NCBI GenBank assembly: GCA_016647705.1
Contig: CM028327.1
Span: 6,581,726 to 6,645,725 of the forward strand
From: Eucommia ulmoides
Lineage: Eukaryota; Streptophyta; Magnoliopsida; Garryales; Eucommiaceae
Direction: 5' to 3'
Length of the DNA: 64,000 nucleotides
The notes below the pieces were generated by a model, which had not been told where the DNA came from, ran no database searches, and worked only from the letters and a program-made list of their open reading frames with translations. This document shows, one piece after another, positions 55,169 through 64,000 of this stretch (position 1 is its first letter; each line of letters opens with the position of its first letter). The position numbers and the translations under genes are program-made.

Positions 55169-55266
55169 ATACCCTCTCATCTAGAGCATCATTATTAAAA
55201 GAAAATGTATTGGGACAAATTTTATTTATATTAAAAGTATAGAATTGACTCAGGGAGTCGGGAGTT

Positions 55267-55449
55267 ATTAGCCCGGTTGGTAAGAAGATGAGTCATTTTT
55301 TTTATTGATCAGAGTTTAACTCCTCTAGAGAACACTACAGGAATTAAATCTTGAATGCACAAGGTCGATGCGAAAGAGTGTTCTCTTAAGATTGTTCAGT
55401 GAAGTGATTAGTCGAGGTATCCTGGACACGTTTTATCGTATAATAAAAA
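55267..55449 (+). mobile_element. SINE family 1 copy
   Basis: It starts TTAGCCCGGTTGGTAAG (A box) and carries CAGAGTTTAACTCC at the B box. The body has AAGGTCGATGCG and the end reads GGACACGTTTTATCGTATAA with an A tail. Confidence 0.7.
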
Positions 55450-56744
55450 AAATATAGGGGTTGAAACTGTCATTTTAGGTGAATCTTGCATTTTATGGCA
55501 TTTTCAATCATGGCTTTGCCAAATCACATCCCACTTTTTAGTTTTCAATCATGACTTTGCTTAATTTTATTAGATTCCTAGTTTAGAATAATATCTCAAT
55601 CAACTATTTTAATAAATAAAAATAATATATAAAATTAAAAGTCTCGCTTAATAATTATTATCGTGAATTATTATTATTATAGTGTTTATTTAAGAAAAAA
55701 ATGTCACCAATTTAATTCAACTTAATAGGAAAAATATTTTTTCTAACTTGTAATTCCAAAAAATCAATGGACATTCTCGTCAGTTAATTTGGGTCGAATT
55801 TTTTCCGTTTTGATGGAAAACCATTAGTACACGGTCTTTTTCGTCTTTTCAAATCCAAAAAATCCCCAAAAAAATAGAATATATTAAAAAAAAATCCAGA
55901 TACACTAAAAAAAAAAAAAACACTCTAAAGAAAATCCAGAATGGATTAAAAAATTTACTAATTAGACCACATTAAAACAAATTTAATAATTTAAGGACTA
56001 CATTTGTCAAGTACAAAACATCAAGGACGGCTTAAACACCCATTCCAAACTTAAAGGACCAAAAATCTCATTTTCGCTATAATCAACCACCATTTTTTTA
56101 TTATTTTTATTTTTTATTTTTATTTTTTATATACCCACGAGTGTCCTCACACTCAAACAGGATATGGAATTAATTTCGTTCAGGGTGCGTAGTTGCCCTT
56201 CCCAACAAATGTTTTTTTGCAGGCTTAAACTCCTCTCAAATGGGTCTTACCAGTTGAGCTCCAATATAAGTATTAACCATGGATTGATGATTAGAGGCAT
56301 ACAAAATAAGGAAAATTTGGTGAAATGTTTCATTCCATAAAACCATCATTTTGTGAGGTCTTGTAACAGTGATTTTTTAACACATGATATGATTCTTAGA
56401 AAGTGATTTTTTGAGTTTTGAGACCTCTCAACAAGATTCCCTAAAAATAATAGCTTATGATTAACTTTTTAAAGCTTTTTTTTTTTTTTTTTTTGTATTT
56501 TCTAAAAATTATAATTTGACCCCAAACATTTTTATCTAGAGCTAAACTATCTGATTCTGATTTATCAAAAGTCAAAAGGCTCAACCCCAATGAGGAGCAT
56601 TAGTGGGATTATAATATTATTTTTATTTTAGTTTTTAAATTTTAAATTTTAGCTTATTTTAATAGTTGGCATGTGCCTATAAGCTTAACAGCTCATTAAT
56701 GGCAACTTCATGCTCTCTGTTTTTTAAAATAAAATAATTAAAAA
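55450..56744. other. Intergenic, AT-rich; no gene seen
   Basis: Homopolymer-rich DNA; pieces near 55960-56090 resemble degraded non-autonomous repeats. No coding segment was recognised. Confidence 0.45.
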
Positions 56745-56870
56745 TAAAATCTTAAATGTACCTGTCAACTTGGAGGAGAGCACTTATAAGGTTACTCACA
56801 AAAATGATTAGTCTCGAGGGGCGTGTAAACTGATTCGGACACATCTTATCATATAATAATAAAAATAAAT
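56745..56870 (+). mobile_element. SINE family 1, 3' fragment
   Basis: Only the rear part is recognisable: GATTAGTCTCGAGGGGCGTG, then GATTCGGACACATCTTATCA and an A-rich tail. Confidence 0.5.
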
Positions 56871-57957
56871 AAAAAATTAACCATGGATTTTCCCTGACTA
56901 AATATGTTATATTGATTTTTTAATTCATAAATGAAAAAAATAAATAAATATAAATATAAAATTTAAAGGGTATAAAATTCAATTTAATTTAATTATTTTA
57001 AAAGTGAAGGCGTGAAGTTTTTTGAAGGATTTTTTTTTTTTTAAATTTATAATTTAATATCATCCATTAATTCTTCTAAAAAATTCTCAACTTTTAATAA
57101 AAAAAAATTATTGAAAAATTGTCCTAATTTGTTATATAGATATTATTTATTTATTTTAAAAAAAAAACTATTGATTTTTCATAAAAAAAAATTATAATTA
57201 TTTAATCATGTAACAACATCACCACCACCAAAATAAAATATGGAAAACAAGAATAAGCAAAGGGGTTTTGACACTTTTTACCAAGAAGTTTGACCAAAAT
57301 ATCACCTTGGTAGTTTTAATTTGAACATGTAACACATTAAAGTTTCCAAATGATCCTACTATAGTCCAAGTCGTTATCCTCATTACAATTTCGCGCATGC
57401 AACTTTTTTTAAGAGACTTTATGGAAATTTTCAGACTCTTCTTTTCTCCCTCACATTCTGATTCTCGTCCCAATACTCAAAAGTCAGTAACATAAATTAT
57501 ATCATTATATATATATATATATCTTATAGACAATTTGTGAAGAAAAATGAAAGACGATGGAATGTCCTTAACATCCTCTCAAAAATATTTGGGTGCACGA
57601 AGGGTGACGGTTTACCATCCAAAACTGTAACAGAGCTATTGATTTAGACTGAATTGGATCATTACAAAAACATTTGGTATCATGTGTTCAAATTGAAATA
57701 ATGATCAAATTTTAGGGGTAGAAAGTGTCAAAAACCCCATTATTGATTATTAGAGGAAAATGGAGAATTAATATTGAGGATAAATATGTCATTTTCTAGA
57801 TAATAGAGATATACCCATTTGGATGTTGTTTAGTGTGTGTAACCAAGGCATGTGGCCCACTAAATCGCCGGTTGATAAGGATCTAATGGTCATTTTAACC
57901 TTTTTTTATTGGAAGTGGCAAGTTTGTAATTTAATATTAACTTTTCAATTTTTTATT
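56871..57957. other. Intergenic, AT-rich; no gene seen
   Basis: Short frames near 57219-57473 and 57823-58068 have no recognisable motifs. A TA microsatellite lies near 57510-57525. Confidence 0.4.
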
Positions 57958-58190
57958 TCGGTCAACAATTCACGAAATTTAAATTTTACCTCATACAGTC
58001 TACGAGTTACAATATTTTTTTTAGAAATTCAAAATTATTATAATTTTATATGTAAAAAATTGCAATAATTTTTATGGTGTGCATTGACTTTAGAATTGTT
58101 TACAACAATTTTGAATTTTTGAAAAAATTACTGTATTGTGTGAACCGTGCGAAATAAAATTTTAATTTTATGAATTATTAAAGAAAAATT
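57958..58190. mobile_element. Foldback MITE copy
   Basis: The halves pair as in the element at 8506-8767: CAACAATTCACGAAATTTAA and CATACAGTCTACGAGTTAC on the left, AAAAAATTACTGTATTG and TTTTAATTTTATGAATTATT on the right. Confidence 0.6.
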
Positions 58191-58194
58191 CTTT

Positions 58195-58976
58195 AAATTA
58201 TTAAATTTATAAATTAGTTTGGAAGTTGTTTGACCAATAAAACTAATCAATTTAATAAATATAAATTAATATTTTAAAGTATCAAATTCCAATAAATATA
58301 GGAAAAATTATACTTTTAACCCTTTAAATTTTATGTTGTGCGTTAACTTTATTTTGTCGCACTTTATGTCCTATATGACATTTTTTACTTTCTTTCTATA
58401 GATTGGATGAAAAATAGTCAGTACGGTGCACATGACCAAATTTAAGTGTAAAATAAGTAAATCAAATTGTTTTATTTATTTAATTTTTATATATTTTTAA
58501 GGATCAAATCGGTAAAATAATTTGATTTATCTTATTTATCCTTAAATTTGGTCATGTGTATTGCACACGATCATTTTCCTTCCAATTTAATAAAAAAAAA
58601 TTAACAAAATGATAATTTAAAAACGTTGCAAAGCACACAGTGTTTAAAATCCGACAGATAAAAAATTAACAGATACTAGAAAAGCATGGTCAAAGGTGTA
58701 ATTTGCCTCCACAATAAATGTTATAAAATTTATGCTAAATTTCCATACCCACCTCCAATTTTTATTTTTATTTTTGGTTAAAAATAAAAAAATTATAGTG
58801 GTTAGGGGTAGGTAGGGATGATGACATGGTGATATCCTTATCATAGTAGGTCCTAGGGATGATAATGCTTTCTCTAGGGTATGAATAAAAATAAAGGCAT
58901 TTCTTTTTCCAAGTATGGCAATACATATGTGGGAGTTAACTTTATTCTTAACACTTTATATTTTTTATTTTTTTTT
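58195..58976. other. Intergenic; imperfect inverted DNA near 58430-58570
   Basis: CATGACCAAATTTAAG (about 58430) and TTAAATTTGGTCATGTG (about 58542) are inverted with AT-rich DNA between, probably a further small MITE. No gene is seen. Confidence 0.4.
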
Positions 58977-59413
58977 GTGTTAAATTTAATGATTATATAT
59001 ATATATATATACATATATATATTTGATAGTATTAGAAATTATGCTTCAAAATAATTTTTTGAAAAAAATATAAAATTTAATTGAATTAATACATTTTTTA
59101 GTGTTAAATTTAATGATTATATATATAAATATTTGATAGTATTAGAAATTATGCTTCAAAATAATTTTTTGAAAAATTTAATTGAATTAATACATTTTTG
59201 TCTAAAAAACTCTCAATTTTAAAAAAAATTATAAAAAAAATTAATCAAATCGGTAAAATCTATAGGTAAATTAAATCCCAATTTTCAATATATATATATA
59301 TATTGAAATTATATCTCAAAAAATTGATTTTTTTTTAAAATTATAAAAATTAATTGAATCAATACATATTTATCTCAAAAATCTTAATTTTAAAAAAATA
59401 ATTAAATCAGTAC

Positions 59414-59468
<55 letters not shown>

Positions 59469-59576
59469 AAATTATATCTCAAAAAATTGATTTTTTTTAA
59501 AAATTATAAAAATTAATTGAATCAATACATATTTATCTCAAAAATCTGAATTTGAAAAAAATAATTAAATCAGTAC

Positions 59577-59611
<35 letters not shown>

Positions 59612-59745
59612 AAATTATATCTCAAAAAATTGATTTTTTAAAAAAATTATAAAAATTAATTGAATCAATACATATTTATCTCAAAAATCTTAATTTAAAA
59701 AAAAAATAAAATTAAATCAGTACATATATATATATATATATTAAA
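58977..59745. repeat. AT-rich tandem array of two unit types
   Basis: The first part has two units of about 124 bp starting GTGTTAAATTTAATG at 58977 and 59101. The second part has three units starting TTGAAATTATATCTC at 59303, 59466 and 59609, each ending in a TA run of different length; the longest run is about 48 bp (59418-59465). The two unit types share an AATTGAAT(C/T)AATACAT(A/T)TTT segment. Confidence 0.85.
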
Positions 59746-59776
59746 AAGGTATGATGTTTTCTTGGTAGGTAAGCAC

Positions 59777-60372
59777 TAGGGATGGTCATGGGCTTGGGGG
59801 CCCGCCCAGCCCGAACGGCCCGGCCCTATTTTTTTAGGGCTTGGGCTTAGAGTTTAAGCCCACGGGCCGGGCTAGGGCCTAGGTATTAGGGCCCGATCAA
59901 AATTAGGGCCGGGCTTGGGCAAGATTAAAAATTTTTAGGGCCGGCCCGGCCCGGCCCGAAGGATATTTAAAAAAATAAAAAAATAAAATAAAATATATAT
60001 ATATATACACGTTACAATACAACCCTAATATTTGAAATATTAGTTTTATTTAAAAATTGTAATTTTAATATTTTTTGTTGGTTTAGTTTGTTTGGAATAT
60101 TGGTTTACCTTTAAAAATTGTAATTTTAATATTTCTTATTGGTTTGGTCTTGAATTTTTTGTAGTTATTTTTGAAATTTAAAAAAAAAAAAAATAGAGCC
60201 GGGGGCCCGTGGGCTGGGCTTTGGGCTTAAAATTTTCTTATAGGGTCGGGCTTGGGCATAGAGTTAAGGCCCGATCACCGGGCCGGGTCGGGCTAGGGCC
60301 CAACATTTTTTTGTAATACACTAGTCTAAGCCCGGCCCGAACCCGGCCCGGCCCGGCCCATGACCATCCCTA
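59777..60372. mobile_element. hAT-like non-autonomous element with 8-bp target duplication
   Basis: A 596-bp element with inverted ends TAGGGATGGTCATGGGC and GCCCATGACCATCCCTA (exact) and an exact 8-bp flank GTAAGCAC at 59769-59776 and 60373-60380. Subterminal DNA is rich in GGGCCGGGC words, while the centre is AT-rich without an ORF. It is better preserved, hence probably younger, than the copy at 41199-42231. Confidence 0.9.
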
Positions 60373-60389
60373 GTAAGCACCAGTGACTT

Positions 60390-61465
60390 ACTGTCATGGC
60401 TTGCAATACACCAAAAAAAATAATGGTCCAACATTATCCCCTTACATGTATGCTTCTACTCCCATCATTTTTTTTACAAGTGGTACTTTACTTTTATTAA
60501 AAAAGAATATATTTTTTTTTTCATTTTAAAATATTTAATTTTGGAATTTTAAATAAATATTTAATTTTGGAATATACTACTTAAAAATACATTGATTTTA
60601 TTTTAAAATTAATCACGGTATAGGCAATATGTAATTTATCACTACCCTTGTCGGCGGCGGATCTAGAAAAGTCATTGAGGATAATTGGTTTTTTAGGGAG
60701 TTTATTAGATATCATTTTGTAAATCTTACAAATATGATCACAAATATGTTTTTAGTATTCGACGTTTAATTTGGATTATAAAACAGAGCTTGAATGGGAT
60801 CTATTTTTGTTATCCAACCCGATTTTGTAGGAATTAATTACTTTAGGAAATCTTTAACTCAATATTCACGAAAGATACAAACCGTTACAGTGACAAATTT
60901 GACTGAATTATCACAGAGGACTAACTAGTAACCCACTAAAAAAAGGGTTAATCTGTAGTTTTGCAACTTTAATAGGAGCGGTTGGTAACGTGCTTATTTT
61001 TATTTTTTTTATTTTTTTTTAAAATATAAGGGTAATAGTGTAAACATTTAAAAATCGAGGGGTACTTGAGTCCCTTCAGGACCCTTAATAGCTTCGCCAC
61101 TAACCCCAATATAATTAGTGGTGGAGCAAGGAATTGACACGTCCTCCTTGTCTATGTTAAAAGATAAACAAAAACACCTTTAAAATGCGCTCATTTTCAA
61201 TTTCAATTCAAATCTACTAATAATTACAAATTGGACCCTTTATTTTTACTTTATCAAACTATTTCCAAACCTACTTTAAAAAATAAAATAATCTTAAAAG
61301 GTGAATTAGGTGAAATGGGTTTGATGATCTACATGCTACATTTAACTACCCCATGAAAAGATGAAAGTTGGTGTGAACTTGGGTGGGCTATGTACTTAGG
61401 TTTGAAAAATTAGTTAAGAATTGGATAATATTGGTTTATCTTCATTCTTAAATAAGTGTTTCTTA
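60390..61465. other. Intergenic; no gene seen
   Basis: Degraded AT-rich DNA without conserved coding segments or clear repeat termini. Confidence 0.45.
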
Positions 61466-61510
61466 CCCCCCCACCCACCCCACCCCAACCCACCCCCTAC
61501 CCCCTACCCC
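61466..61510 (-). repeat. C-rich tract (possible G-quadruplex on - strand)
   Basis: Eight C runs of three to seven bases separated by A, AA or TA on the + strand. The - strand therefore has eight G runs, well above the four needed for a quadruplex. Confidence 0.85.
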
Positions 61511-62870
61511 TCACCTTTGCTTAAGACATGAAAAAGAGAGAACCATAATTTCCTTCCTTCCCATTCAAGTGGAGAAGCCAACAAATAGAGTTCTATTATA
61601 TTTTAATTTTTATGCACCAACATGGGTTTATTTCTTTTGTGGGGTTGCCTTCAGGGCAGAACCAGAAATATCCGTCTGGGTCAAAATAAATTTATTTATA
61701 CCACCAAAAAAAAATCATATTTTTTTTGAGGTAAATATAAAAAATATCAGGATATTTTTTACAAGGCTATTTCACAATTTTAGAAGCAATTAAAATAGAA
61801 TTATTTATCTCTCAATTTTTTATTTTTTTTTGTTATTTTTTTTAAAAAATTATAAAAATATAAGGATGCTAATTTATAACACAAAATAATTTTTTTTAAT
61901 TTTTTAAATCTCAATCAAATACTTATTAGTAAGTTTAGTGGCATTTGTCTAATTTAATTTTTCACCATATATTTTTATAGATGAATTTTTTATTTTTTAT
62001 TTTTATTTTTTTAATTTGAGGAGTGGATGAATTTTTGGATATAGAGATTTCAGGTCTTGGATTCCAAAGTATTTTAAACATTCATCGTCAAAATATATTT
62101 GTCTTATATTGACGTAGTTTCAAACTACAGGGTATTATCTCTAGGGGTTAACTTGAAAGGAAATTAATTGATTCTTTTGGGGATCAACCAAAATGATATG
62201 CTTGTTACCGAATCCTATTTTATGGGTGAGTAATTGTAATCCTAAATAAAGGTTCACATGTGTTAGATTATGGTAAATTTTGTTAAGTGCGAGTTTTTTA
62301 GTGGATATTATATTATTTTTTGCAAATTTGATTTAATGGTTTCATTTTAAACCCTGGATGAGACAACTTTAGATTGTAAATTTGGTTATGTTGTATTTGT
62401 AATATACGTTTTTAGTTGGTAATAGTATTTAAATGTTAAGTTTTGTTGATATTTTAATAAAACAAATGTAAAATGTTGTATAAACCGAAGAATTGTGTCA
62501 ATTTTTTAAAGTTCAATATTTTTACACACATGCGTTCAGGCACGGATTATACGTTAGTTATAAAAATATAAGGATGCTAATTTATAACACAATTTTTTTT
62601 TTTTTTAAAAATATAAGAATATATTTAAATTACCATTTCACAATTAAAAAAAAAAAAAACAATATATGATTATTTATCTCATAATTTTTTATTTTTGTAA
62701 TTTTTCTTAAAAAAAATATAAAAATATAATGGTACTAAGTGAGTATTTAACAATTTGAGGGGAGCAAAGTCAGACCTCACATTATATTATGGCTCAGTCC
62801 CGACTAGGTTAGATCCCTTTTGGTTAATGTTTTCATTTTCTGATTTCTGCCTCCACTCCAAAAATTTTGA
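61511..62870. other. Intergenic, AT-rich; no gene seen
   Basis: A short frame at 61569-61793 has no recognised motif. The phrase ATAAGGATGCTAATTTATAA occurs twice (about 61860 and 62570), indicating a dispersed or duplicated repeat. Confidence 0.4.
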
Positions 62871-62874
62871 GTAC

Positions 62875-63310
62875 AAAAATGCATTTGATAAACACGTTTT
62901 TGTTCCCAAATTTTGCGAATAATTTGAAAGTAATTCCTGAATTCATTAGAAATTTGAGAAACAAAAAAAAAAAAAAATGATTCATATTCACTCCCACAAA
63001 ACTATTCCTACTACCATCCTGCCGGCCACCATCATCCCACCGATCAAGACCACCCCGTAGGCCACGACCACCCCATTGGTTACCATACATTTAATGAAAA
63101 AAAATAACAAATGTTGCAACAAAACGTTTTTCTTATTTTTGTTCTTATAAATTTAAAGAAACAATTTCAGGACAACGGTCGTGACTAAACAAATTTCTAT
63201 TCTTAAAATACTTGAGAACGAAAACAAAATTCTCATCCCAGATCATTGAAAGTAGAAACAAAAAAAAAAGAAAAAAAACACAAACCAAACGCTACCTTAG
63301 TGTTTTTGTT
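62875..63310. mobile_element. GTTCCC-type MITE, relative of the 11757-12180 element
   Basis: It shares, in the same order, GATAAACACGTTTTTGTTCCC-like DNA, CTCCCACAAAACTATTCC, GAAACAATTTCAGGACAA and GAAAGTAGAAACAAAAAA-like DNA with intron 9 of the DUF21/CBS gene. It ends near CCAAACGCTACC. Confidence 0.6.
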
Positions 63311-63783
63311 CCCAGAAAATTCAGAATAAAACATATAAACAAAATAAATATAAAATAATGTTTTTATTCTATTTTTTTTCTCAATAACAAAAATATTTAA
63401 AAATAAATTAAAAAAATAGTAACCAAACATGAAAGGTAAGGCTGCACCACCTTTCACAAAAAAACTGCCTAAGCCAAAACATAACTTAAAAACTAAACCT
63501 TCTCCCTTTATGTAGATGGATGGTGGGGTTGGGCTCCACTTAACACATATATATTTTTTTAAATGAATATCAACTATATATTAATAAAAATAAAAATTAA
63601 TTATATATATATATATAAGGGCATGATTTGAAATCACACATCTTCCACTAAGCCATCTCCACAAGTTAAGTTCATGCAAGGTGCAACAATCATTAATCAC
63701 ACAACCTTATGGCATGAACCCCTAAACTTAATTAAGTCCATCTCGACATTTTACCTAAACAACATCAATCATGATATATATAC

Positions 63784-63815
<32 letters not shown>
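63311..63815. other. Intergenic; microsatellites
   Basis: TA runs lie near 63603-63617 and 63775-63800 and a GA run near 63798-63816. No gene is seen. Confidence 0.4.
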
Positions 63816-64000
63816 CTTTTGCACTTTGCATCCCTGAAGTTTAAGAAAAATCCCACTTTAGTCTATATATCCTTTTAATTTGAACACATTAAATCTTGAT
63901 ATATCTAAATCGCGTTGAGTCAATCCTACCGTCATTTTTTTACGACGGAATTCACCCACGTAGGTGATTTCGTGTTTGAGATGTTGCTGATTTCCATCAT
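63816..64000. mobile_element. MITE, cut by the window end
   Basis: CTTTTGCACTTTGCATCCC and AAAAATCCCACTTTAGTC match the left end of the element at 16385-16678, and ATTTCGTGTTTGAGATG matches its middle. The right end is outside the window. Confidence 0.6.

Overview
The window is a piece of a flowering-plant nuclear genome, probably a eudicot: introns and intergenic DNA are very AT-rich, genes have many exons with GT..AG introns, and most of the DNA is transposon debris. I reconstruct two host genes. The first is on the + strand at 4843-14308: 13 exons encoding a 503-residue DUF21/CBS-domain membrane protein of the CNNM/CorC type. The second is on the - strand at 54254-42667: 12 exons encoding a 1302-residue Mediator subunit 33 (MED33, the REF4/RFR1 type). 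In both, every junction keeps the reading frame and the total length fits the family. They are unrelated in function, and I see no operon-like or pathway link between them.

Layout. 1-1.25 kb: non-coding DNA resembling a retroelement, with a perfect hairpin and a tandem array of mini-hairpins. 1.8-4.3 kb: a decayed transposon-like unit, a broken multi-exon ORF on the - strand between clusters of one near-palindromic motif (TGTTACATTCAACA). 4.8-14.3 kb: the DUF21/CBS gene, whose introns carry TRIM, SINE, MITE and solo-LTR insertions. 14.3-17.5 kb: SINE and MITE DNA and two G-rich tracts around a small doubtful ORF. 17.5-30.6 kb: a nested retroelement block. It holds a decayed copia element (- strand) interrupted in its reverse transcriptase by a MITE, a 2-kb-LTR copia family that here keeps only gag ORFs, and a Gypsy-like LTR interrupted by a second copy of the same MITE. 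30.6-34.8 kb: SINE and TRIM fragments. 34.8-39.7 kb: a complete but inactivated Ty1/copia element with 0.2 kb LTRs. 39.7-42.2 kb: hAT-like non-autonomous elements, one with a perfect 8-bp target duplication. 42.7-54.3 kb: MED33, whose introns hold several TRIMs, a foldback made of TRIM sequence, a SINE and MITEs. 54.3-64 kb: intergenic DNA with SINEs, MITEs, an AT-rich tandem array, another hAT-like element with a perfect 8-bp duplication, and a C-rich tract.

The most striking themes are three local families of tiny LTR elements (called TRIM-A, TRIM-B and TRIM-C here), found repeatedly inside introns of both genes; a gag-only LTR family with an exact 52-bp tandem repeat in its U3; and insertions whose order can be read from nesting. 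I saw no tRNA, rRNA or CRISPR. All family assignments are by eye; no search was run.
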